Source of the DNA: Adineta steineri
Taxonomy: Eukaryota; Rotifera; Eurotatoria; Adinetida; Adinetidae
Assembly (NCBI GenBank): GCA_905250115.1
Contig: CAJNOI010000012.1
Location: forward strand, 3,240 to 67,239
Direction: 5' to 3'
DNA length: 64,000 nucleotides
Positions 35,638-47,260 of the stretch are shown here, in pieces. The position numbers were made by a program, and so were the translations under genes. The notes under the pieces are model-generated. The model made no database searches. It saw nothing but the letters and a program-made list of their open reading frames with translations, and was not told the DNA's origin. Each line of letters starts with the position of its first letter. Position 1 is the stretch's first letter.

Positions 35638-38600
35638 ATGTACAATCGGTTACAAATGCTGATTTTGGTTGTGTGTTGGATAAGTACAGTCGTTTTTCAA
35701 CATACAAATGGTAAGTTAAGTTAGTCTACAAGTGTTATATTTTCTCTGATTCAACATGCGATCATATCTTATTTACGAAAACCATGCTATTTGTCTGCAT
35801 ATGGTCAATAAGACGTTTATCTAGGGACAGTGTCTCGTGAGAGGAGCGAAGCTGTAAGATCGCATTCATTATACCACAATAATCTGTTAGAATTCACACA
35901 ATAAAATTCATGATATTATGTTTCCATTTTTTCGATAATACGTTGGTCAATACGGATCAATTTTCTTTTCTCTTGTACGTCAGAATATTTTCGTTGTAGT
36001 AAAAGTGGCATCAAGATTGTTGCCAGCCGATTGATTGTATACTATCTGAAAATAGCGAATTTTAATTGTCTCCTACTAGTAGTGTTCGTTTGAATTAACT
36101 GGTTGTTTTTTTTGTCTATCTTAGCTCAGAATGCAACATGTGAAGTGCGATGTGTAACACCACTCGGTGGAAAAGTATGCATTGCGAAATCATCAATGTG
36201 TAATGGAATTCAGTAATTCTGTTTTTATCTAAGTAATAAAACACATTTTTATATTTTTCTTAAAAGGGATTGTGTTGATGCAAGTGATGAAGATCCAAAG
36301 TATTGTCGTGAGTTTAAATTTTTACTTTTATTTAACCATTTTAAATTTATTTTCTATAAAATAGCGCCTACATGTGCATCGACTCATATTCGTTGTTTGA
36401 ATGCAACTAGTGATCAGCAATGTATACCCAAATCGTGGGTGTGCGATGGAGCTCGGTAATCTTATTTCTGTTTCAATAATTAAAGTAATTTCTTTATTTA
36501 TTTTTTAAAGAGATTGTGCTGATGGAAGTGACGAAGATCCAAAGTATTGCCGTAAGATTAAGTTTATTTTTTTGCACATTGTTTTCATAACAAGTCCTTT
36601 TGCAATCTAGCTGCCAGCTGCAATTCAAATCAAATTCGATGTGTCAATCCTGCATCTGGTTCAACATGTATATCTAAATCATCCTTGTGCGATGGAATTC
36701 AGTAATAATTTTTTTATCTCTAGAGTAAAAACATTTTTTATTTGTATGAAAAGGGACTGTTATGATGGAAGCGATGAAAACTCAGCTTATTGTGGTGAGA
36801 TATATCAGTTACTATTGCTTAACATCTTCATTATACTTTTTTTTCAAAACCTAGCTACCATTTGTCAACCGAATGAAATTCAATGTGTGAATCCGGGTAA
36901 TGGAAAAAAATGTGTATCTAAAACATGGATGTGCGATAGAGACAGGTAAACTGTATTTAAAAACATTCTGTTAGCCATTTCTCTCATACGGCTTCAGGGA
37001 CTGTCTGGATGGTAGCGATGAAGATCCTAATTATTGTGGTAAGGATAAAAACTTGCTGCTTATCATCAGTAACTGCACAATATCTTTTAAGACTTCACAT
37101 TGATGTCTACAACAGTCAGAACCACCACGACAAGTTCTCCATGGACATCGAAAATTGGTAGGTATTTGTTCATTATTGTTCTTTTGTTGAAGTTTTGTAG
37201 TGCAATAGAACATTTAAAGTGTAATCACACTTGATCATTTACATATCGAAATAAACCATCTCTTTTAACAATAAATTCATTATACATTTGTTTTTATAGT
37301 CTGCTCTCCTAATCCATGCTGGAATGGTGGTACCTGTGTAGAAACAAATGGTGGTTTAGATTACTATTGTATATGCCCCTCAAGTCTTCCATTAGGTGGC
37401 AAGAATTGTGATCAATTAATTTCGGCAACAACGATAGCACCGTCTCCGTGTTTATCAAGTCCATGTATGAATTTAGGAGTATGTACTGTCAATCAGTTGT
37501 CCAACACATTTACATGCACATGTTCTAATAATTATTATGGAAATCGATGTGAATGTAAGTATATATTGATTATTTATACTCTTGTAAAGAACTCTTACGC
37601 CTGTGTAGATCCAAATCAATGCTTAACACAAGTACTTTGTCAAAATAGTGGCACATGTGTTCCAGGACCAAGTAATACATTTAGATGTCAATGTCCGCAT
37701 CTATATAGTGGAACATATTGCGAGCAAAGCATGACTCCACCTAGTATGATTTAAAATCAATTTATTCATATAGTTTTATGAAATAATTCACCTGTTTAGA
37801 CATTTGTGCTTCGATACCATGCCAGAATAACGGGACTTGTTTGAGTCTTAACAATAATCAACAATATCATTGTTACTGTGCGTCAGGATTTTCTGGAACA
37901 ACATGCAGTATGAAACAATTTTTTTTGTTATCTTTCAATTTTTCAGTTACAAATATATGGTTTTTTGCGATGATAGAAATTAACACTGTATTCGAACTGT
38001 TTTTCATATTCATAAACTAATATTGTTATTTACTGAATTGATAATTATATATTTGATTCTGTGTAGGTACAGCCGCCAATAATATTTGCATAACGATTCC
38101 TGGTTTATGTGAAAATGGCGGAACGTAAGAAAAGCAAACATCATAAAAAGAATGCACACAATAGTTTTTATTTCAGATGCGTGTCAACTTCAGCAAATTC
38201 ATTCACATGTAATTGTCCTCCTCAGTATACCGGGTCAAGATGTTCGACATTTACTCCTAGTAAGTAAAATGTTTTTGAACAACAATAAAACAACAAAATC
38301 TTTTTCTTTCATCCTATAGTGAGTACATGCCAATCGAATCCTTCTATGTGTTTAAATGGTGGCTAGTAAGTAATATCTTGGTTTAAAACTCGTCAACTTG
38401 AATGTCTTCTATAGCTGTGCCCTAGCTGGCAATTTATATCAATGTATATGTCGAACTGGTTTTACTGGACAATATTGCCAGACTTCAACGTCACCAGCCA
38501 GTGGTGAGTGTTCGGTATATATAAAAACAAAGAATAATTCAATATTTCATAGTATGCCAATCGATGCCTTGTAAGAATGGTGGGACGTGTTATGCTATTG

Positions 38601-39376
38601 ACGCAATCAATTATGTATGCGCCTGTCCTCCTTCATACACCGATAAACAATGTAGCACCGTTATTGGTATATGATTTTTCTGCATTTTTTGTGTGATTTC
38701 TGAACCATTTGTATATTATTTTGTCAAGCATCTTGTAATCCGTCATATTGTCTAAATGGTGGTACATGCGTTACAACTGGAAATGGCATAAACATGGCGT
38801 GTGTCTGTACAGCATCATACAAAGGAGATAGATGTGAGCAGTTAAATTCAAGTGAGTTCTATCAGTAAAAAATAGTTCTTTTTCTTTTCATACTAATTTA
38901 TTCTGAATAGATGATTGTGTTTCTCAACCATGCCTCAACCAAGGTGTTTGCACACAAGGTCCATTCACATACAATTGCAGATGTGTACGACCATACACTG
39001 GAAAACGATGTGAAAGTGTTTCATCAATTAACTGTAAGTTTACAATTAGTATACTGTAAAAATACAAGTATCTGATTCCTTATTCTAGCACCGTGCGACT
39101 CGAATCCATGTAGCAATTCTGGCCAATGCAGTGTGAATGGATCTGGTTTTCGATGTACATGTCTTCCAGGTTACTCAGGAACCATGTGCGAAATAAATAA
39201 TCGACCAGGTAATAGATAAATTAATCATTTGTTCGAATAAATTTCTAGTCCAATTTCTATTGTTAGCGTCCTGTCAGATCAATTGCACGCCAGGATATTG
39301 TATTTCCAATCCAGGCAGTAATCCACCATACGCATGCTATTGTCCAAGCGGTGCAATTCAACCAAAATCATGTTAA
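35638..39376 (+). CDS. Secreted LDLa/EGF-repeat protein (22 exons)
   Basis: I could join 22 coding exons with exact frame closure into 667 residues. Exon 1 (35638-35710) is a signal peptide. Exons 2-9 form four LDL-receptor class A repeats, each built from an 88-91 bp exon plus a 41-bp exon that splits the repeat just before the calcium-binding DCxDxSDE box (DCVDASDEDPKYC, DCADGSDEDPKYC, DCYDGSDENSAYC, DCLDGSDEDPNYC). A Thr-rich linker exon (37116-37157) follows, then ten EGF-like repeats (such as CSPNPCWNGGTC, CQSMPCKNGGTC, CNPSYCLNGGTC) and a final Cys-rich half-repeat. Most EGF exons are phase 1-1. There is no membrane helix, so a secreted, probably calcium-dependent, adhesion or matrix protein is likely. 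An AATAAA lies at 39395, 19 bp after the stop. Confidence 0.9.
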
Positions 39377-39394
39377 AATCGCAGTTTTGTCTTT

Positions 39395-39400
39395 AATAAA
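39395..39400 (+). promoter_or_regulatory. Polyadenylation signal of the LDLa/EGF gene
   Basis: AATAAA 19 bp after the stop codon. Confidence 0.55.
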
Positions 39401-39599
39401 CCTGTCATTTTTATGAGAGAAGAAAAAAAATCATTAAATAACGAACAATAATATTCTATAAACCATCTATCAATTTTGTTAAGCATATATATCTAAATGT
39501 CATAATGAAATGATTCAGTTGTGTTTCATAAGAAGGACAAAGAGATTTTATTTCAAAAAATATTAACAAAAGAAAAAAAAGAAGCGTATTCTATTTTAT

Positions 39600-40756
39600 A
39601 AAGTCATTGGTAAGGATTACAACGTTGATTAGAAGAGTTTTTTCTGCCATTTATCGATTGAATTTTGTACGAGAACTATGGTTAATACCATTTGAGACTC
39701 GCGCGTTTGGTGATTTCTATTGTTAAAAACAAAAGCAAATCGATGGGGCAATACAACTGTCTTTTACGATATGAATCAATTCGTTTAATTTACCTGAAGG
39801 TGAAACAAGACATTGTCCTTCAGCATACAGTATTTTATAACTATCTAGTATGACGCATATATTTACTAATTTTTTGCATCGTTCTTCTTGTCTGTCATTT
39901 AATTCCTTTGATGGTACTGGTGGTAGTTAAAGCATTATTGATTTGTGTTTCGGTAAATTGAAGTAATGCCGGTTCAATTTTGTCAGCCGGCAACTAATTA
40001 AAAATAATAACAAAGGTAGAAATTCCAATAGATCTATAAAAGCTATATGTCATGGAATACGTACGAGCATAAATATGGATAATTAAATAACACAACGATG
40101 ACTAATATCGGTACGTTTTGAGTAATCGATTGTAGATACTCAACTGTAATTGGGTAAATCGAATTTACACCGGTAGCGACATAATATAATACATTGTTGC
40201 TGATAACTTCGTATAGATCACTTTTCGTCAATCAATGGGATTAGACAGGCCAATTGTTCCACTTAGTTCTATTGCTTTCGTATATCGTTGGTGCTTAACA
40301 TTTTCCCCGTTGTACTAGGTATCCTTCGAAAAATCAACAACAACAGTATACACGATCATTTTCTCACAAATTAAAATTAGTTGTTGATGTTTCTCATCAT
40401 ATAAATTATCAATATGTCGACTTATCTAAGAAAAAAGAACGATACAGTCTTCTTATAGTTAGAGCAGATTAAAAGAATATCTTTCCTACAGTCTTCGAAT
40501 GTGGAAGTAAGTTTTTAATATTGGCTTTGTGTAGCACAGGCAAACGTTGACCAACAGTAAATATTTTTTCTGCAAGACTTTTAAAGCGTATTCCATTAAT
40601 CAATTTGAAAGGGCGGTAATCAAGTACAGCGAATTCGGTGCAAGCAGTTTTGATTTTTTGTTTGATTCGATTTAGACTGGAAGGTTTATTTGTTGGTTGA
40701 GTACTAGAAGATGTTAATTTCGTGTTTTGACAAGACATATTCTTGCTTGTCGTCAT
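39600..40756 (-). pseudogene. Decayed hAT-type transposase
   Basis: Two exons can still be followed (40490-40756 and 40315-40425, 64-bp intron, phase 0). They give a domain running from CTEFAVLDYRPFKLINGIRF through FKSLAEKIFTVGQRLPV to ISRHIDNLYDEKHQQLI and VYTVVVDFSKDT. This matches the Hermes-type hAT segment that follows the BED zinc finger and leads to the first catalytic Asp. Beyond that, stops and frame changes break the rest, with scattered hAT-like pieces down to about 39600 (for example LPADKIEPALLQFTETQINN). The BED finger itself is not visible. No terminal repeats were found, so this is an old fragment. The nearby MITE at 31459 has hAT-type ends, but I cannot tie it to this copy. 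Confidence 0.65.
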
Positions 40757-41539
40757 TAATATAAATATAATTGAAATTATTCTACACAGTTGAAGATTTT
40801 GATATTATTGTTGATTTCACCAATTTCAATTTCTTTCTTAGTTAGCATAATAATCTTTCAAATTAAATGAAAAATTTAAATGTCTAAAGCATCGGTTGAT
40901 AGTGATACGATATGAATGAACAAAATGAATTCTATATACATTTTTTTCTGCACGTATTCAAAACAACGTGGACTCGCTCTTCTTTATTGTCGATGAATGT
41001 ATCAGAAGAATGATCACGATATACACACTCACACTTTTTCATAACCTGGATAAAATATCATCCTCTCTCATTGATCGCATCAACCTTCTCGGGACTTAAA
41101 GAAGTGCCATGCAGAGTTTGGTTCCGTTAGCTATTAGAAGGATCAAATCCATAAAGAACAGAGAGACAGATATTCTTCTTTATGTACATATATATATTAA
41201 TTAATTGCATTCGTTGCGAATTTATATACTTGCAGTATTTATTGCTCCGTCTTTGGCTATCTTCCACTAGAAATGTGTGAACCTATCACCTTTTAATCTC
41301 TATCATAGTTCATAGCTCCACATAAAGTCATGAAGAACTTTGAAAAAGTCCAACGAGTTTTTTAAACACATCATTGTTAGAGAGTTATTTATTTTTACGA
41401 GTCTGTTATGTACTCGTTTTGTGTATACTTATGAAAAAAAAAGTTGATAAAGAACACTTAACAACAAGCAAGACACAAAAAAGATTGGTTTACTCGTACG
41501 TGCATAAATAGTAAATGGCGTACAATGGTTTCTTAACAT
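40757..41539. other. Intergenic region
   Basis: Plain AT-rich spacer, nothing recognised. Confidence 0.4.
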
Positions 41540-42857
41540 CTAATTATTTTCTGACGCTAAACTGGAATAGCACAAGACGGCGGTTAGTCGATCTCCATTC
41601 GACTGGTTGACTAGTTCAATCACTGGCTGGTAGTCATGTTCGCCACTCGTATAGTTTGCCACAATCTGTTTACCATTGGGCTGTGAAAGCCAGTAATTGT
41701 CATTGAGTTGAAGTCCATGATATCCGAGTGATTCAAGCCAGGTGCTCACTCGTTCATAGGAACATTCTGGTTTTAACCAAAAAACTTCATTGCGTGCTTC
41801 TTTTGTTTGAATGAGCTCCTTGAACGCAGCTGGAAAGTCGAGATACCGTGTTGGTTGATCACGTGATTCATCTTCATCGTCTTTATTAGCCGGAAATATC
41901 CAACTACGCTTGCTACCAAAGAAAAACAACGCAGAAGTTAAAATATTTTCAGGAATTGATTTATATTCACGTACAAGGAATGAAGCAGAGATGAAAACTG
42001 TACGGCGAGTGTCACACATAGTCATTAGAAAAGTCTTCAACGCACAAATCTAAAATAGATCACAAAATACATTAAGATAGACATAGCATTACTCTTGTGT
42101 GTGCTATTGATGTGCTCAAAATTAGTGAAAGAAGAAGTAACCGTCGGTTTTATTTAGCTTCTCCACACAGAGCATATTTCACTGGTCGACAATTTCGATG
42201 AATTGTTACATTGAAAAAAACTTACATTGAAATGCATGTTTGCATCTTTTTTCCTTTTTACCCACTGATTCACGTGGATAAGAACTCATTCGTTTTTCTC
42301 TTCTTACCATTCCTTTCACATCGTTGATACAAAACATCGCAGAATTGAATTTAATCTCAGAATGTTTGCTTTGCAAAAATAACACTGTTGTTCTGTCTCT
42401 TGTTTTTTTTACTTCTTTTTTAGCTGACAAGAATGTAAATTTAGTTTATTGGCTCTCTCTAACGAACCCTTACCACACTCTCACACACATCGTAGGAATA
42501 AAAAGAATAATGTAACAAGACAAAATATATAACAAACAACTAAATAAACAATGAATGATGTTTTTTTACAATCGTTGTTGCTATGTTGACTTCATATAGA
42601 TTAGTCATCTCTAGAAAACAGTTTCATAAATTGAATGTTCATAAAAGTACTAGTCGATATCTTGATGCGTTCATGCTTGTGAATGCGATTGCATATCCGT
42701 TGACCCAACTGAACAATTGCTCATACGATTCAGTATTAATATCTGTTAATAATGCATTTATTTTTTGATCTAAGCTGTTTTCACACTGATTGTCTTTGTG
42801 ATTGACAAGGTGCATACGATCAATATTGTACGTTCTTGTATTTAAATGAAGAATCAT
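41540..42857 (-). CDS. Uncharacterised multi-exon gene
   Basis: The best-supported exon is 41540-42049 (170 codons, phase 0, acceptor TATTTTAG). It encodes an acidic, Trp/Tyr-rich globular sequence (SWIFPANKDDEDESRDQPTR, WLKPECSYERVSTWLESLGY, LNDNYWLSQPNGKQIV). Upstream, 42308-42423 is an exon-like piece ending at a GTAAGA donor (TTVLFLQSKHSEIKFNSAMF), and 42639-42857 opens with an ATG and encodes MILHLNTRTYNIDRMHLVNH and onward. I could not close the frame between the first two pieces, so an intermediate exon or another donor is likely. I do not recognise any domain, signal peptide or membrane helix. Function unknown. Confidence 0.5.
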
Positions 42858-43693
42858 TGTTGTTACATAGAATTCTTTTTTTATTTGACTATCAATTAAA
42901 CAATGACTTAAATGGCAAACGTCGTCGTAGGCAATGCATGGTGGAAGTGATGGTAAAATATTAACAATCGAAAAATTTCTTTGAATGCTACTGTAACATT
43001 ACAGTTGGTTACATACACAATTATAACATAAGAGCACATGCGTTTATCAACGTATCTATTGAACATTTTTTTTAAAATTGAACCATTTTGGGGGTGCGGT
43101 TGGGTGTCAAAATATATAACTACCTACACCCACTTACACCTGATACATGAAATCAGCATTGTTATTGTATCTATATATTATTCGCAATGCTCTTTATTGC
43201 ACTGTGTTACGATATTCACGTAATTTCATGATATTACAATGTATGTGTACTACAATGTGAAAATCAATATTTTTCATCAAAAACATTTAGTTTGTTTTTT
43301 TCGATTAGTACTGTTTTCATAAAAAGGTGTATCTGACGACAACTAACCTTTGAGAGTGATAGTCACAGGGTAAATGTGCAATTAAATTTAGATGTTTTTT
43401 ACACTATCAAATAAATCAAAAGAAAGACATTGGTAACAAGTGTGAATTTCATATTTTTGTTGTATTACATGAATAGTAACAAAGCATTGCTTATATTTTC
43501 CCATATGTTTCTCTATCACATGTGCATGTCAGGTATTGTCATGTGAGGATAGTAATAAATTGTTCTTGAGGACTGAACACAACTCTCTTCGTTTCTTTAC
43601 CTTCATATATATATACACACCTACTCTCATAGTTTCACAAACCAGTTCTCATCTTACTCTAGTTTTACTCTTCACTACATTATTACTATTAAT
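42858..43693. other. Intergenic region upstream of the Cys-rich gene
   Basis: No gene. It contains a telomere-like hairpin (43089-43141) and a TATATATATA string at about 43605-43615, roughly 80 bp before the Cys-rich gene's ATG. Confidence 0.4.
43089..43141. repeat. Telomere-like hairpin
   Basis: TTGGGGGTGCGGTTGGGTGT faces ACACCCACTTACACCTGA across about 18 bp. The arms are imperfect. Confidence 0.5.
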
Positions 43694-43963
43694 ATGCCAG
43701 GCTGTGGTTGTGGATGCGGATGTGGTTGTGGCTGTGGATGTGGTTGTGGCTGTGGATGTGGTTGCGGTTGTGGTTCGTGCTGTAGTTCATGCTGTGATCC
43801 ATGCTGTTGTGACCCTTGTTGTTGCTCTTGTTGTGATCCTTGCTGCTGCGGTCCAAAATGTTGTGTAACTAAAACTGTGTGCTGCTGCAAACCATGTTGC
43901 AAAGTCATCAGAAAGAAAACTGTCACCGTCAAAAGATCATGTGCCAAGGTTTGCTGTTGCTAA
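43694..43963 (+). CDS. Ultra-cysteine-rich small protein
   Basis: An 89-residue single-exon gene with 38 cysteines by my count. After MP come twelve Gly-Cys dipeptides. A block with SCC, DPCCC and DPCCCSCC repeats follows, and then a basic tail (KKTVTVKR) ending in CCC. There is no signal peptide. The layout resembles keratin-associated, sperm mitochondrial-capsule or metal-binding proteins, but no homology can be claimed from composition alone. Glycine codons vary among GGT, GGA and GGC, and both Cys codons are used, so the repeat is kept at protein level and not simply a DNA microsatellite. It has its own likely promoter, a tandemly repeated 3' UTR and an AATAAA at 44231. Either disulfide cross-linking or metal binding is plausible. 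Confidence 0.75.
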   Translation: MPGCGCGCGCGCGCGCGCGCGCGCGCGSCCSSCCDPCCCDPCCCSCCDPCCCGPKCCVTKTVCCCKPCCKVIRKKTVTVKRSCAKVCCC

Positions 43964-43978
43964 ATGAACATTTTCGTT

Positions 43979-44024
43979 CAATATCTATGAACTCATTCAA
44001 TATCTATGAACTCATTCAATATCT
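43979..44024 (+). repeat. Short tandem repeat in the 3' UTR
   Basis: The unit TTCAATATCTATGAACTCA (19 bp) is present twice and followed by a partial third copy, directly after the Cys-rich ORF. Confidence 0.75.
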
Positions 44025-44230
44025 AATGTATCAATGTTAGAGTACTCTCTAACAGCATTCGTATTATTCTTTCTTTTTCTTATTTTGCCCTTTATTTTTG
44101 TTTACTTCTTGCACAGTTAGAAAGAAGATGATGTAATTCATCTTCTTTCTTCTCTTTATTTCCTCTGCTCATCTCTCTCTTTCACTTGTATGTGCTTGAA
44201 GAGGATGGGTATGAATAGCTAGTTTTTTAA

Positions 44231-44236
44231 AATAAA
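44231..44236 (+). promoter_or_regulatory. Polyadenylation signal of the Cys-rich gene
   Basis: AATAAA about 270 bp after the stop, before the hairpin at 44379. Confidence 0.4.
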
Positions 44237-44378
44237 ATCATTTAGTGGATAAGTAAAAAATTCTTCTTCTGATTCAATCAATTTAATTACAAGAGGATGT
44301 TGTAATTATAAAGAAAACAATTTGTTTGTTTATTCTTTATGCATTTGGTTTCTGTCGGAGTCAATGCAATAAAACCAT

Positions 44379-44455
44379 CTTGAGGGTATGGGTGTGTGTA
44401 TTATTCACATCTCTGAACCCATACTCACTTATCTACACGACTCACACCCTCAAAC
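44379..44455. repeat. Telomere-like hairpin between convergent genes
   Basis: TTGAGGGTATGGGTGTGTG faces GACTCACACCCTCAAA, with a second inner C-rich arm (CTGAACCCATACTCAC). It lies between the 3' ends of the Cys-rich gene and the helicase gene, 82 bp beyond the helicase stop codon. Confidence 0.75.
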
Positions 44456-44536
44456 CATTTCTTGTTTAAAAAAAGGATGATTGCACGATGATATTTACTT
44501 CAATTCATAGAAAAAAAAAGAACAGAAGTGACACTT

Positions 44537-46231
44537 TTAAATCAGATCAGCAATATCCATCGGCATTTCTTGGATGCTTGTATTATAGAATTTTTCAATG
44601 TCGCGTAATGTTTGTTGTTCATTCTGAGTGATGAAAGTGATAGCTGTACCTTTGCGACCGAATGCACCATAACGTCCATTACTTAATCAAAAAAGAATAA
44701 AGCTTATTTCCATTGAACATTTATTCATTCTTACCGTCGTATATACTGCTCACGATGAATCGGCAATTCGTAATTGATTACAAGAGCAACTTGTGGAACA
44801 TCAGTATTATTTAAAAGTGCATCGGTTCTTGTCAAGATTCGACTGGAACCCGTTCGAAATTCGTTCATTGCATTATTGTATTGTTTAGCATCCATATTAC
44901 CATGCTATCATATAAAGAAAAAAAGAAATTCATGTAACGATATATGACTTTCCAGCCGCTTATTTCAAAATTATCAATATGAAACTAACCAGAGCAGACG
45001 CTGTGAAACCACGCTCACGTAGTTTTTCAGTTAACCAGTCGACCTTTCGGTATGTGTTACAACAGATAACAGCTGGAGCGGTCGTCAGTGTATCGAGCAA
45101 ATCATATAATGTATCTATTTTCCATTCCTAAATAAAAAGCATTCCGCATCAGATCATCATTATAATTAGAATGACAGGTACGTCTATTTACCTCACGTTC
45201 GATATTGATGTAAAATTGACGTATACCTTCAAGTGTCCGATTGTCTGACTCAAGAAGAATTTTTACAGGATTATTCATAACTTTTTGTGTCATTTCGCAT
45301 AGATCTTGAGGCATTGTAGTCGATAAAACAATAATCTGGATATGTGCTGGCAGTATCGTTCGTATTTCATTAATTTGTTCGTGGAAACCTCGATAAAGAA
45401 TCTCATCTGCTTCATCTAATATCAATATTTCCATTTTTTCACTACCTACAATGAGAAAGAAAATACAAATTATCTTATATATAAGATAAATTACGTACAA
45501 AGTACTGATTTCTTCAACATATCACAAATTCGACCAGGAGTACCAACAACAACTTGAGCACCTGCTTCAAGACGCTTCATATCGTCACGAATTTTCGTAC
45601 CACCAACACAAGGATGACATGTTACATTCATATGCTCACCGAGTGCTAATACTAATCTATGAAGCTAAATCACAAGCATAATTCACATACAAATTATACA
45701 GAAAAATGATACCCCTTGAGAAAGTTCACGCGTTGGAGCTAAAATTAATGCTTGACAGTCGTTACAGTCCATATCGATTTGTTGTAAAATTGCAATAATA
45801 CATGCTGCTGACTTGCCTGTACCTGATTGTGCTTGCACAATTATATCACGGCCTGCAAGAAGAATGAGTATTCATTGGATCGATCTTATTTTTTTTAGAG
45901 ATGGTAGTCAACGAACCTGATATACATGGTTTAAGAGTTCGTTGCTGCAGCTCTGCAGGACGCTCGAAACCATAACTATAGATACCTCGTAAAAGTGATT
46001 CTCGTAAGTTCAGTTCATCGAAATGTTCGAATTGTTTTATAGAGTCATTTAGCGTGGTTTCATCTTGCGCAAGGATATATGGATGCGCATTTAACTCAGT
46101 GTCATCTCTAAAAACATATATCAACAATTGAATAATTCAAATAATACTCATAAAAGAAACAGTGCATACTTCAAAGAAGATTTGGTGTTGTTGTCGTTGT
46201 TTGCTTCAGATACCGTTATGCTATTACTCAT
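44537..46231 (-). CDS. Divergent eIF4A-like DEAD-box protein
   Basis: Eight exons (46170-46231, 45917-46107, 45713-45852, 45499-45664, 45192-45445, 44990-45127, 44735-44904, 44537-44681) close in frame to 421 residues, the eIF4A size. Preserved features are the Q-motif region ([18 protein letters not shown]), motif I AQSGTGKS (Lys98), PTREL, GG, TPGR, DEAD at 197-200, and the second RecA-like domain with [10 protein letters not shown]. Unusual changes: motif III SAT reads STT (228-230), motif V ARGID reads LNNTD (348-352), and motif VI HRIGRxGR reads RRNGRYGA (373-380), so the last arginine of motif VI is gone. eIF4A unwinds mRNA 5' ends in translation initiation. This paralogue may bind RNA/ATP but probably has weak or no helicase turnover. 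Confidence 0.9.
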
Positions 46232-47260
46232 AGATGAAAACAAAAAAGTAATGTATTTAAAATTCAATCGATCGATCTACAAAAAAAAATCAAGAATGCA
46301 ATCAATCACTCGAAAGTTAATCAAAAACCATCTATAGATCGGCTTCATTTATATTCCATTTCACACATGTCGAAGAAGAAAAAAATCGATGAAAACTGTA
46401 TTATAAACAAGTACTCGTTGAAAAAGAAAACGTACACTATTCATGACGAATGTATATTTACATGATTGTAATTTCGAAATTTCTCCACGAGTAATAATGA
46501 GTCAGAAAATAATACATATCTTTTATACGCACGAACCAACCAATCGTTACTTTCAACAATTTCAAACAAAAACGCAGAGAAAGTTTACATTGTTAACATT
46601 GTAAAATTTTTATAATTGTAATAATCGATATTACTCTATTTACTTTCTTTTTATCGAGCGCTACAATCTTTCACAATGATCCTCCAACCACACATTCGAT
46701 TTATTTCTTATCATGAATATCGTGAACTTTTTACTATAGCAGATACTACCACTCTTCTTGACTCTCAGTCATATCTGAAAAATATAAGTAGTAAAAAAGA
46801 ATTGTGATAAAATTAAATGTTGAGATAGTTTTCTTCTACTGAAGATGTCTATTGCAATAAACTAATTGACTTGTTTTATTATTATAGAGTTGATAATAGA
46901 CTAATATGGAACTTTTTGTTTATTATAGGCTGACTTAAGAAACAACTTCGTGGTCTAATTGTATTTTTAAATGAATTGATAGCTTGATCAGCAAACAGTA
47001 GAAAGATTTCAGTGCAAATCAACTTGGAAAATTTTATTACGAAATCTCTAGTAAACATTGGTTGAATAAAATTTATTGTTTTAAAAGTGATTATTGTTGA
47101 ATATATTGATAATTAAAAAATAAGAAATTATTTTTAAAATTTTACACTGAAACAACATTCTGCACAACGAAACATACAAATACAAAAAGCAGAGTAGTGA
47201 AAAGCTTCTAACTAATGTACAACAATTCTCTGTGATGATACAATATGAGTTCATAGCTTG
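46232..47260. other. Intergenic region
   Basis: AT-rich 1-kb spacer upstream of the helicase gene. No gene or repeat recognised. Confidence 0.4.

Noticed and set aside
43675-43947. Gln/His/Pro-rich open frame opposite the Cys-rich gene
   Set aside because: It is the antisense shadow of the GC-dipeptide repeat. The plus-strand frame has a better start, stop and poly(A) context.
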